From the NCBI GenBank assembly GCA_001986395.2, contig MQVO02000017.1, positions 1 through 64,000 on the forward strand: a stretch of 64,000 nucleotides of DNA, read 5' to 3'. The position numbers and the translations under genes were made by a program. Source of the DNA: Irpex lacteus. Taxonomy: Eukaryota; Basidiomycota; Agaricomycetes; Polyporales; Irpicaceae. Position 1 is the first letter of the stretch; every line of letters begins with the position of its first letter. Below the pieces are notes generated by a model. The model searched no databases. It was not told the DNA's origin and was given only the letters and a program-made list of their open reading frames with translations. Of the stretch, positions 22,149-33,714 are shown in pieces.

Positions 22149-23136
22149 TTAGACAAGCTTCCGATCCGTCATCGCGCGCACGATACAGCCCGTACCCGCC
22201 ACCTCCGTCAACTACATCAATCAATCATCCATTAGCATACATCCACTTTGCACTCCCTCACCCACCCCCTTCACCCAACCATCCACAACTCGGAAAGTGG
22301 AAAGAGATAGGAGGGGAGGGGAAGAGGAGGAGAGACGCACCTTCTCGTGCCACCCTAAGAGAACGCTCCCGCTGACGTCTCCCCACCCGGGAAGAGCCAT
22401 GCCCTTGTAGAGGTACTTCATGAGCGTGTCTTGTGCGTCCTGCGAGAGGGCCTTGAGGACGGAGGGGATCTCGGTTGCTTTGGTGCTGTTGAGGATTGAG
22501 ACGAGGGTTTGGAGGTTTAGGTTCTACGCGTGCGTAGCACATCGCGATTTCGAGTCGACGCGAGGTACGAGCGAGTGCAATCGAGCGAGTGCGATCGAGT
22601 CGAGTCGAGTCGAGGCGAGTGTCGAGAGTGGAATTGAACGAACAAAGTCAGGAGAATCAGCGAGAAATATGAGAATGAGAATGAGAGGGATGAAAGAGAA
22701 AGACACGCACCTTGGCATCGTCAACACCAGGCCCATACGGCGCGTCCGTCACCACGAGCTCAATCGCACCCGCCACGTCTCCTCTACACCCCAAATGTCC
22801 CGTTCAGCCCAAATGTCCCCAATATCCCAATATACCCCATTCACGCACGCACAATCCCAATCCCCCAATCCACCACCAATCACCCATTCAACACACAATA
22901 TCCCATCATCCACCAACACACACCACGCACAATCCCCCAACCATACATTAGCTCTAGAAAGATAGGGAATAGGTAGAAGGAACGCACCTAGCCAACAACC
23001 CCCTAACCTCGCCCGCCTTGCCTCTCACATCGGCCAGCACGAGGGCGGGGTCGCGCGGGTCGGGGAGGACGAGCTCGGAGTCGAGGAGGGTGTCTTCGTC
23101 GTATTGGTCGATGTCTATTTTTCTGAAGGCGTCCAT
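22149..23136 (-). CDS. ARPC5: Arp2/3 complex subunit 5 (p16-Arc)
   Basis: Four exons on the minus strand: 23136-22988, 22783-22711, 22523-22341 and 22211-22149, giving 155 aa. This matches the usual ARPC5 length of about 150 residues. The start MDAFRKIDIDQYDED and the C-terminal half (LMKYLYKGM, GWHEKLTEVAG, GCIVRAMTDRK) are typical of the family. ARPC5 is the smallest Arp2/3 subunit and holds ARPC4 and Arp2 in the complex that nucleates branched actin filaments, used in endocytic patches. All three introns start with GTGCGT and end with TAG. The last exon is only 63 bp. The gene converges on the beta-adaptin gene across 3 kb of non-coding DNA. Confidence 0.95.
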
Positions 23137-24929
23137 CGTTATCGTCTCGTGTATTCGGTCTTATGCCTTTGTCTTTGTGGTTGGGTTTGCGTGTCGATGG
23201 CTCGTATTCGTGTGGTGTGGGCTGAGTCGATGATGGTGCAGTGAACTTAGGTTAGCAGAGACAAGGTCGCCTCAAACGCGACTGCGACGACCTAGATAAG
23301 CGCCACTGCCAAATACGGCACTGAAGTCTGCCAAAAAAGGCAGCCTAAAGCTTTGGTTTTCAACATGCGTAAATATCGGTCGTCTGGCACCCGCAGGTAC
23401 TTCCTTACATTTCAAGTCGAAGCAGTGGAAGGAGTGGAAGCAGAGGAGAGTCGAAGCAGTGGAAGTAGTGGAAGCGAGTTGTGTGGTGGGGAGTTGTGTG
23501 GTATAGCGTGGTCTCACTTCAAGCCCCAATCATGCTTGTTTTTTTCGAGTCAATTGAGTCAGACATCCACTATCAATCGCGCTGCCGCTGTGAACGCTAC
23601 GTCTTTTCGAAGCTCACTCCCACTCTCACGAGTACATACTAGTAGTAGATCAAATCCGCCCGTCGAATCCGCATCACTGGCACGACTCAACCCCAGGCTG
23701 ACTGTGCTGTTCTGTTCACCGTAACGACTCGTCTGGTCCGAGTCGTCACGAAACAAACGACTAATCGTTCGCCTTAGACGAAACCGGACGCACCGAACGC
23801 GAGACTGAGTAACCATACTCAGATGTGACCAAACGCACCCCGTCGTAGCCAGTAGTCGTCCATCATGATGGGGATGTGTAAGTGGTGAGTGAGTGAGGTG
23901 AGTGGTCTGTGTGGTGCTAATTTGGATCGTATGAAGGGAACGGGAGCTCGAGGCCGTCAAGTCGCGTTGCAGGAGAACCTCATCCCGTAGTAAGAGAACC
24001 TCGTCCGTAGAAGAACCTCAGACTCGTCCGAGTCAGTGGCCTGGCCGGTGAGTACTCTGCTCTTCTCCACTTGTACGTTCATTCATCCTCGCATGATCAC
24101 CGGCTTTCACATACCAGTCAGTTGCCTTTCATCCCATCAAGAAATGAACCTACAAGAAATGACCGTGTAGTGAACTAGAAACGGCCCGCTTCGTTCATAC
24201 GTAGCCTCGTTCTTTCAAGTTGATACGTCGCCACCGTCTCGGACCCATCACCTGGAACTCACCATGATCACCGTGAAGAGGTATTTCGAACTCGTCACAG
24301 TCACCTCGAACTCCCCACGGCCACCGCGAAGAGAGTACTGGCATCGTTCAAGTTCAACTCCGCGCTCGACTCGGTTCTTCCTTTAACTTCCTTTCTCTCT
24401 CGTCTACAGCACTGAGAGTAAGCAAGTACTACTGGCGGACGGATCGACACGCGTACGTGTAGTGGCCCGGAAGAAAATAGCCTAGGACTCAGACTCGAAC
24501 TCGAGAGTAGAACGGGTGGTAGAATACAGATACGTAGTGTAAATATGAGATAGAATGGAATGGGGTCTCGTGGGTCGGTGGATAGCCGGTTGCAGAGTAT
24601 GGAGCTGGTACCGGCGGCGAACGACTTCCCCCAAACTTAGTCGTTGAAGAACTTGGCTGGGAGGAGTGTTTGCAACAACCTAGGACCGGCAAGCTGTCGA
24701 CACCCACTACCTTCTCATCCACAACAAACAGTGTACATACAGCTGACAATTCAATCTTTACGTGACACACAATACACCCATACCCAAAACTCGATAGAAA
24801 GTATTCTATACATACACACAACACAACACTCTACCATCTCTCTCCCTCTCTTTCTCTTTCTCTCCCTCTTTCTTAATCCCTACAAATGGAAGTCGGAAAC
24901 GCCATACAGAGAGACAGCATCTTCACGAA
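23137..24929. other. Intergenic region between ARPC5 and seryl-tRNA synthetase
   Basis: No gene recognised. Around 23420-23490 a GGAAG(C/T)AG(A/T)GGAG word is repeated imperfectly, and pyrimidine-rich tracts lie at 24835-24880. The segment should contain the ARPC5 promoter on the right side of 23136 and the 3' end of the SerRS transcript. Confidence 0.4.
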
Positions 24930-27139
24930 TCACGCCTGTTTACGCTGCAAATTCTTCGGGAGCTCCTTCACCCACGGCAGGAACTCGCGGCCTTGCATGT
25001 ATGGGCGGAGGACTTCGGGGATGATGAGGCCCTGTGAGCGGCGAGCGGCGAGCGTCAGCGAGTTCGTTCGTTCGTTCGGGTGAGTTCGTTCGTGGGGGAA
25101 CAAGAACGGATGGAGAAGGAAGGAATGGAGGGGAAGGGACGCACCTCTGGAGTCTGGTAGTTCTCGACGAGACAGCATAATGCACGCTCGGTCGCGCAAA
25201 GCGTCCCGTTCAGCATGTGCACGTACTGCTTACGCGCCTGGTCCTTCGTCCGTACGCCCGCGCGGACTTCCAGCCTTCTCGCCTCTACGCAACACGATCA
25301 CCATGAGCACGGCTGAGAAGAGGAAAGGAAGGATAGACGACTCACGATAATCCGTACAATTCGAACACGAAACCAACTCCTTATACTCCCCCTGGAACGG
25401 AAACCAAGCCTCCAAATCATACTTCTGCGCCGCCGCCAAATTCAACGCCCCGCTCACAATACTCACAACCCTAAACGGCAATCCCAGACTCTCATAAAAC
25501 GCCTCGCTCACACCGACCATGCTGTCCAGCATCTCCCAGCTCTTCTCTGCGCTCGTGATGACGAACTGCTCGACCTTTTCGAACTGGTGTACCCGGAAGA
25601 TGCCCCACATGTCTCGACCCGCCGAGCCGGCTTCTTTGCGGAAGCAGGTGGAGTAGCCGGCGTATTTGAGGGGCAGCTGCGTGCTGGGGTTTTCGAACCA
25701 TTCGTCGGAGTGGAAGCAGGAGATAGGCTGTTCGGAGGTTGCGATGAGGTATTTTTCGTCGTCGTTGGCTACTACCTGGGTGCCGATGGCAGTTTGTCAG
25801 TATGAGAATCGTTCATGGGTGGCAGATGGTGTCTTTAGGGAGGACGCTTGCGACGCACCTTGTACAGCTCCTCGTCGAATTGATCCAGCTGTGCCGTCTT
25901 GGCCATCATGTCCTTGTTCATGAAGAACGGCGGCTGGATATTCTTGTACCCGCGTGCGCGCAGGAAGTGCAGACCGTAAGTGATCAGGGCTTGGTTGAGA
26001 TCGATCCCGTCGTTCGTGAGGAAATACCCTCTGTGGCCTGCGATCTTTGCGCCTGGAGAGTTGATTAAGGATTAGCGCGACTCTGGAAGGGAAGAGCCAA
26101 TATGTGAATGGGGACAGAGGAAGAAGGAAAGCGAATGTGTTCATAACACAGGGGGTCTGAAACGCAGAAGCCACTGGACGAAAGAAAAGGAGAGTTGGAG
26201 GGATAAATATGGCTAATAGACGTACCACGCTCCAGATCCATCGCGTCCAGTCGCAGGAGAACCTCGTGATGAGGCATGATATCCGTCCTCTTCTCGACCT
26301 GTGCGTCCGGGCCTTTGGGATGCCACGTCTTGATCGTCTTGTTATCGTCCTACAAAACATCTCTGTTAGCTCACATCCTGCCATCTGTACACAATCCACC
26401 ATTCCCTCTCCCCTAAGATCAAAAACGACGATCACAACGACGACTCACCTCCGTCAAGCTAACAGGCACGTCCTTGCCTACGATGTTCCCCACCGTGGAC
26501 GCCTTCTGTCGCATGAGCTGCTCGAACTCCTTCGTCTCCGCGCGTTTCTTGAGTACGAGCTCGTCAAGTTCTTTTTTCTTCGCGACCAATTCGTCTGCGT
26601 TTTCTTTCGCCTACACATGTGCAGAGATGGGGTGGAAATCATTATCGATGGTGTAAGGGTTGGAGTTGACGAAGGTCATGGATCGAGGGCCGTAGATTGT
26701 AGGTTGTGAATGTGCAGCGTGATGGCGGTAGGCGACGTGAATGGTAGGCGAACGATGACAAGAGCAGAATTTAAAGAGCTTAGATCAGTATCCGTAAAGT
26801 AAATGTAACGTATGAGAGAGCCACACACCTTCTTCTTTGCTCCGATCTCTTTCTGCACGGCGTTCACCTCCTTGCTCAGTTTATTTGCCTCAAAGTCCAC
26901 TGTCAAACAAACCACAGAAAAGAGACACAAAACGTCAACAACATAATCTTCCTGCATCTTTCCTGCAACAGAGACAACACAAGATCGAAAGAAGAGAACT
27001 CACTCTTCACCCACTCCGTGTACATCTGGATAACCTCATCAACCAACTCGACCGACAGCCCTCGTTTCCGTTGACTCTCCTTGATCTCAGCAGCATTTCC
27101 ACCCTTGTTGTCGATAAAGTGCAAGACGTCTAACGTCAT
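24930..27139 (-). CDS. SES1: Seryl-tRNA synthetase, cytosolic
   Basis: Eight exons on the minus strand: 27139-27004, 26899-26829, 26610-26449, 26349-26226, 26052-25859, 25775-25346, 25284-25145 and 25031-24930. All junctions keep frame and give 452 aa, close to the 462 aa of the yeast enzyme. It charges tRNA-Ser (and tRNA-Sec where present) with serine in the cytosol. The N-terminal 110 residues are the long antiparallel coiled-coil arm that grips the tRNA variable loop ([38 protein letters not shown]). The class II catalytic core follows: a TSEQP serine-binding segment near residue 242, motif 2 with [11 protein letters not shown] and [14 protein letters not shown] near 275-295, and motif 3 with [16 protein letters not shown] near 395-410. 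No mitochondrial presequence is visible. Donors are GTGAGT, GTGCGT, GTACGT and GTGTGT. Confidence 0.97.
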
Positions 27140-27726
27140 GGCTGCTTGCTATACTATCTTGCGGTTGGTGGTAGATTATGAAGAGGTCGACTGATCGGCA
27201 GAGGCGTCAAAGCTTTTTCGTGGGCCGTACGTTATCTGTAGCAGTGCCTCGATTCCTTGAACACGTAAGATGCAAGAGGTGCAGTCGTGTGAGCGTGTGC
27301 AAGGAAGTAGATGGTAGGGCGGAGGAGAGTGTAGGTGATGGTCGAGCGACGAGTCAAAAAGTAAAGACACCGCGCGTGGCTCAGATTATCGAAGCGCCCA
27401 TTCATGCTGATCGCGATCGAAGGCTCTGACTTTTCACAAAAAAGCTCAACGTAGACACGACATTCCAATATTGAACACGGAAAGGCAAATGGCTCGGTCA
27501 AGCTGAAGGTGAGTGGGGTTTGCTTCTGCCATTGCTGGGTCGAAGGTGGAAAAGAGGCTGCGGGAATGAATGAGATCGCGAAAATCGATCGTACGCGACG
27601 GAAGGAGCGTTTACGTGGAAAGAGTGCAAAGTCAAATGCATTAGATATCGAGAGGATGACGGCCTGCCTACGTGAACCGAACTCGACTTCAGGAAGCCGG
27701 TGACGTATCAGCTCGAGGAAGATGGA
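27140..27726. other. Intergenic region
   Basis: About 590 bp between the start of seryl-tRNA synthetase and the end of the F-box-like gene. No coding motif or repeat was found. It should contain the SerRS promoter, but no clear TATA-like element stands out. Confidence 0.4.
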
Positions 27727-29537
27727 CTACGGCTCTATCAAACAGTCCGGACAATACATCTTCACCAGCGATGGCAGGGTTGACTTCGGTTTATCCCACC
27801 ATTGACCTTCAACAGCGTGATCAAAACACATAGATCACGCGAATGAGCAACGATTGACGTACCTGTAAGCTCCAAGGTGGTGGGATCTATGCCTACGATG
27901 CTCCGAGGAGTTGGCGTACCTGCAGCCTTGGCACCTTCATCGAAAGTCTTCCAGTCGATTTGTGAGCTTTGGCGATGTCCAGCAGTGGGCCTGCAAACGA
28001 GAGTAACGTGACACTTCTTCAGAAGGCGGAATAACGGGCTGCGGTTGCGCTGAACGAAGGTTTGGAGCTCGTCGAATTTATCGAAGGTACAGACCACGAT
28101 GCGCAGCTCAGGGAGGCGCGAGAGAGGGAATCGAAAGAGTGATTGGTTGCATTGATCTTTAAAGCCAAAATTGTCTTCAAAAATGTCGACAGCGATTACG
28201 CGTGCAAAGGACGGGGAGACGATGTTTCTGTTGAAAGCGAATTTGATGTCGTAACGGCCCCACGTACACGCATCATTATGGGCAAAACTTAGCATCGCAA
28301 CTTGTTCGCTGCCTACTCCATAATCTGAGTAGAGCCCACTGTCAGGTCCCATACGGGTTCTATCGTGCTCTTTTCGTATAAAACTCACCAATGTAAATCT
28401 CACCCGCTGGCACCTTGGTATATCCAGGATGTGGCTCGCCACAAACCGACATCATCATCTCGATGGTCCATCGGCGCTCATCATCGCAGAGCATGTTGAG
28501 CGGACAGAGCGGGTTGAGTAGCACAGTAGTCAAACAGAGTAGAAACGGGTCCGTGGACCAGCCTTCGCATCTAAGCTCGCATGATGCGGGTGGCCAGCGA
28601 TATCCTCGATGCGGACCAAGGCTGTTGGCGCTAAGTAGAAGAGAGCTTGCTAGCGGAGTGTCCCCATACCAGTGGACGGTCCTCAACTCAATTTTGCGGG
28701 CGCGAGAAATATGTGTGAGGTATTTCCTGGCATGATTGAATGAAGGGAGATACAGGCTAACGAGGGAGACCTCATCTCGCCAAAAGGAAGGAGAACAAGC
28801 ATCGACTGCTGAGGGCGGTAGGCCCCAATATGGCCCATCGAGTTTGTAGGGGGGTAATTCACGCATATAGACACCGCCTCGGATAGTCAGAGATGTCTTT
28901 TTGCCTTTCAAGAAAGGCAGAGGTAGCAGGTGGCAGAAAGACTTGGGCTGATCGTAGTCCTGTTGGTACTTGACTCCAGAAATCAGCTGATAGAGCGGTA
29001 CAAGGTTTTGAGACCCGTGCATAGTGTAAGTCCTGAAGATTTGAGCATCTTCGTATGTTGATATCATAAGCGTCGCTTTGGAAAACACAGCTTGTCGCCA
29101 TTGATTGGCCCAGAACCGACACACCAAGGGGAGAGGATCGTGTCGAACATCTTCTGCAGGTTTGCGCGGTTCTCCTCGCTGAAGGATTGGTGACGTAAAA
29201 TACCGATAATGTTCTGTGGCATAGGACAGAACGCTAATGAACACCTCCCGAGGGATTCTGCCGCCGAGCAAGGACCGACGCTCGTCCTGGAAGCTTGGGC
29301 GAGTAGTGAGCAACTCGAGAGGCTGGCTCCGTAGCTATCTTTATGAGTCAGTAACGTGTCAACATCGCGGTAGGCTACACGCACCTGGAAGCGCATGTCG
29401 TCCAGCAGTTGAGGCAATATCCTCGTCCTCGTACCGGGCCACACGAGATCCATCCGTCGTCCCGGGGTAGCGTCAGACGGATTGCGAATGTCGTGGGCAT
29501 TGTTAGATGAGATCCAGGCATCAAGGAGCTCGACCAA
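27727..29537 (-). CDS. F-box-like protein, paralog of the gene at 33.7 kb
   Basis: The last three exons are well supported: a long exon down to 28389, then 28324-27863 and 27806-27727, with phase 1 at both junctions. A likely earlier exon (about 29537-29383) encodes QLLDDMRFQ before a GTGCGT donor. The region after it starts with GRIPREVFISVL and continues LPLVCRFWANQWRQAVFSKATL, the helical pattern of F-box-like proteins that recruit substrates to SCF ubiquitin ligases. The rest aligns by eye with the plus-strand gene at 33.7-35.5 kb, including LPPYKLDGPYWGLPP against FNPAKLDTPHWGIPP. The start codon is uncertain because the frame is open without ATG at the 5' end. Such families are expanded in mushroom genomes; the substrate is unknown. 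Confidence 0.7.
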
Positions 29538-30787
29538 CTGGTTATATCTGTCACGTGTGCCTCTAGGATGAGCGAAGTTGGTACGTCCGCAAGAATAAAG
29601 CGACGCTCACAGCGCTATACCATCGCGTTCTGGAGGCTGTCGGCTGATTAATTGGCTGACTTGTTCACTAGCAGATAGATACACACGCGTAAGTCGTCTT
29701 AGAGGTACAATAGGTTGCGCAAGCACTCACCGTAGGGAACTGTCTCTGCGTGTGTCGGCACAAGTAGTGGTGAGTGGCACGTCCTGGGTTTGACAGACAC
29801 AGTGGCAGCGAACCTCAGATCTTGGGTATTCATATGCCTCGTGTATGTCAAGCAAGGACACATACAACACTTGCAGAGTCCACCGTGCAACCGGGAAGAT
29901 GAAAGTAAGAGACAAAGTCTCAGAGTTATAAGCGCCGGTAGACGACGCGTGCTGCTTGCGGCGGCCAGTGTGTCCTCACAAGACGGCCGCCGTATTGGAC
30001 ATGTTCGTCGTCGTGATCTGCTCGCAGTTCTTACGTACAGTATGAACAATAGACGATATAAAGCTATTTATGCACTCAACCCCCACTTTGAACCGTAGTC
30101 TGCATCTCCGACGCGGCGTTGCGGTGTCGCACTGCTCTCAAAAGTGCACGGCTCGGAGGGTATCACTAGAGAGTATTGCATATGGCGTAAATGAGACCTC
30201 AGTACGTTATCTTATGCCCCGTACAGTCAGGATTACAGTGAGATTAAGACCTTTGAATTGCACCTAAAAGTATAAGTGCTGCTCGCTGTAAACGTAAATA
30301 GGCGAAGGTAAGCTCGTTGGCAATATGGGGAGAGATAGCGTACGCGAATATCGACAAATTCTGCGGTTTATTGTACGTCGCAGTCATATACGGTAATTGG
30401 AGAGGGCGAGTCAATGAAGAAGTTCAATACATACACTGAGGGAGTTCAGAGCGGAACACTGGAACGAATCGGAGTGAAACCCGGATGGGCGATTGTAGGT
30501 CATAATTGAGACATACCGATAGGCTGCGACTCGTCAAGGTAGCTATATGCTACTTCAAGTGTTAATATGTTTCATACATAGATGATGCATCATGAGCGTA
30601 CCAGTTCTCCAGTTGATTCTGTAAGGAAGCGTAGCCGCAGGGTCAGCGCGACGAACAATGAGCAATAAGAGAAACACAAAAACGGATGGCTCGTACATCA
30701 TATCTGCGTTAACCGGCCTAAAAAAATGAAAGTATAAGCTCCGGGTTCGACGTTCGTGATACACACTTAGTGTCCAGCGAGGCGTTT
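29538..30787. other. Intergenic region
   Basis: No convincing gene. The upstream part may contain the first exon and promoter of the F-box-like gene to the left. Short frames are present without recognisable motifs. Confidence 0.35.
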
Positions 30788-31460
30788 CTAGTCGAGCTGT
30801 ATGAACTCTAGGTATGACGTGAGCCCGTCGTCGAGGAGAGAGATCGGGTCTGTGATTACTGTATCTGGAGCGACGAAGATGCTTTCGATACTACCTTGTC
30901 CGGAAGATACGAGCAGTGTTGGAAGTGTGCCGGGAAGAGCCTATATATCATAGTCAGTGTGCACACTTGGCTGATAAGGATGTTGTAGACATACGCGTGC
31001 AATCGTCATTTAGTTTGAGAGCAAAGTGGTACACGTTTCGATTGAAGTCGTAGTCCGACTGGAACAATTGTCAGCACACATCGTAGACTATTGCAGGGAG
31101 CTTACCTCGTATGTTGTAGCATTAATACGAGTGATCTCTGCTCGAATATCCATCGGCGATACGTGAAATGGAGGCGACGCGTTCACATAGTACTCCTCGA
31201 AAAAAAAAGTAGTCGAATACTCGCGCAACGTTTGTAAGCACGCCATGCTTCAGGATTTCGTCGAAGGGGAAAGACTTAAGGCAGGCCAGTGGCTTGTTCG
31301 GAGGGACGACCCATTGGAACTTGATATCAATGCCTGAATCGGCGTTCGTGTTCGTGTTTAGTACCGCCGCGTGTGCCCAGTCCGCTAGAACCGAGAGCAG
31401 AGGTAAGCGTGAGAGGAGAAAGTTTATTGGAGGTCATTGAAGCGGTTGTTACAGGAGGTA
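30788..31460 (-). CDS. Possible multi-exon gene of unknown function
   Basis: Three coding-like pieces are visible. One encodes GIDIKFQWVVPPNKPLACLK and continues in an open frame (about 31345-31195). One encodes MDIRAEITRINATTYE and, across an intron, SDYDFNRNVYHFALKLN (about 31160-30990). The last encodes PGTLPTLLVSSGQGS and ends in LEFIQLD with a TAG at 30788-30790. An intron with a TAG acceptor at 30941 separates the last two, but the phases do not agree (1 against 0). The gene may therefore be broken, or I may have the wrong donor. Another open piece at 31860-31680 (ALVPGKHKLGSGEYTRHLEE) could be an upstream exon. I do not recognise the family. Confidence 0.35.
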
Positions 31461-31879
31461 TAGAGGAGGTACAGGATATGAGATAGCCAGAATCGATGTT
31501 CGGTACGTTGCAGTCGCCTGTGAACCATTGGCAGCCTCGTCGGTGACGGTTTTTGAGAGGGTGTTGTCATACAGGGGTTTAGTCGAGTATCAGGTACATA
31601 TGAGCAGGGAGCTGAGGACTAAGAGCTGGAAAGATAAATGATGCCGTACTCGTGTCGAAAAAAAGACGATATGCGCACCTCCAAGTCACCTTTGCAACCA
31701 TATCCTCACACATCAACGTCCTTCCGGCATCTATCATCCTCTCTTCCAAGTGCCTCGTATACTCCCCTGATCCTAGCTTATGTTTTCCCGGGACGAGTGC
31801 CAGTATCTTTTCTTCCCCACCTCTCACCTCAACTGACGTCGACGCAGATGACGGGGAAGGAAGTGATCATTGCGCTCTC

Positions 31880-33714
31880 CGTCGTAGAGTCGGGCTGACA
31901 TTAACGCCCAGGTATTGGGCACCAGTTATTTGGCATGTTTACAGGGAGCCATCCGATTACGTAGAAAATGTGGAATGCGGTGGTCGTGGTCGGTGCATGC
32001 AGACCGGTGCTGGTAGACGCCGAATTAAGTAAGGAAAGATATCAAAAGCATAAGTAACACTCCTTACCAGGCGTTGTTACTCAAGTAAGTAGGCGTCTTA
32101 TCACCCTTATCATCCCTGCCTAGACTCGCGCTTACCGACTTTCTTTCGTGCCACCGTCATCAATGCATGCGCGAAGGTCGTCAACATCCACTGAAGCTCC
32201 ATGCAGTGCCAGTGAACACGTCGTCACAATAGTAATCCTCTGAGTGAAGATATGTGAGCAGCCTGAGGAGGAAGCTTTGGTGCATACCCATGGTACGTCT
32301 TCAGACGTCTCAAGTCTCAAGTATAAGTATTCTAATGAGACGTAACAGGTCGCATTTTCAGCCTACGTTTGCTTGAATCGAACAGAGATTTGACACATAC
32401 TTCTATTCATGAATTACTGACGGTAGATACACGAACTCTTTGGAATTAACATCGATGCAAAGACTCGAAGCCAGCATGTCGATGCCATCCATCCAGGTAC
32501 TAGTAAGCTATCTCGCGCCGGTCTGACTATGTCTCGCCGTCCCATATCTTGACGGACGTCCCCGAACCCGCTTGATCCCGTTCGATGAATATGGCCACCT
32601 CACATTCTCACACTCTGGTTTGGTGTTCACTGTCGGTTTTCGTTCACAATACGGTCATGCATGAATGCGCGGAATCGATACTCGGAAGACTCGACTTGGA
32701 TCAACGATCTCTAGTCAGATTGTATTGCATCTGGTAGTAGCTCCTACCTCTTACAAGTACGTGGGCTATTGTATCGCGCGTGCTTGCTAAGGCTCAAATC
32801 AGAATCCTCTCACAGACAAGTATACTAGCACACTTACATATGCTTGAAGAGTCGACACTACCCGCAGCACACTGTATGCAAATTCAATAGTATTTCGCGT
32901 CTGCTGGCCGCTGACTTGTGCTTTACCGAACCTACGAAGGTCTTAGCGAGACGCCATACATGCAACTCGATACCAGACCCACGATAGAAGTGCTATCTGC
33001 CATGCATGGTCTGTTGATTCTCGGGACAAGTCAGATAGGTACGAGCCTGTTCTAGTTTTCTATAGCGTCGCAGTAAAACCGTATCTGGCAGCTTTGCGCA
33101 GGCATACACAGGACTGCAGCGCATCTCGAACTCACGACGTTCATGGGTCGCACAGCTTCGCTTGAAGATTGAACCTGCCGTCTTCCATATCACGGATACA
33201 GTACAGTTTGCGGTCAGTAAGCGCAGAAATGCGGTACGTAGAATACATTTGGATGGTGCCAAGTACGAGAGCTATATGACACGCTTTGATAGGCACTTCC
33301 AGGTGGAAATACGACCTGTGCAGCAGGACGCCCGTACCTGAATCCGTCCTAACATCGCTCTTGGATCCTTAGAGCGGAAGCGCATGGACTGTTGGCGAGG
33401 ATGGGACGGTCTTGATGGAGTAAAGAGGATTGGTTTGGCGAGGGAGATATAGTCAACAACTCGCGAGGAGCGGCGGACACTATCTCTTCTCAGGAGATGA
33501 GGAAGGAACGAGCTGTCAACGTTCCAGTATCGAAGCTTCCGTACGGTCTTGTGAAAACACTTCCTCTCCCACGTTCATAGCGGAGCCTGGGGATATATAC
33601 TGAGGGCCCATCGACAGTCGTTAGGCCCTTGCAGCTCTTTCTTACCCTCTACCACGCTACTATTCCTTGCCTTTCCGAGTCGGACTATCGCTATCTCCAC
33701 GCTCCTTGAAAGCA
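31880..33714. other. Intergenic region, nothing recognised
   Basis: About 1.8 kb without a frame or repeat I can support. The last 130 bp before 33715 carry pyrimidine-rich tracts and are a plausible promoter for the plus-strand F-box-like gene. Confidence 0.4.
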
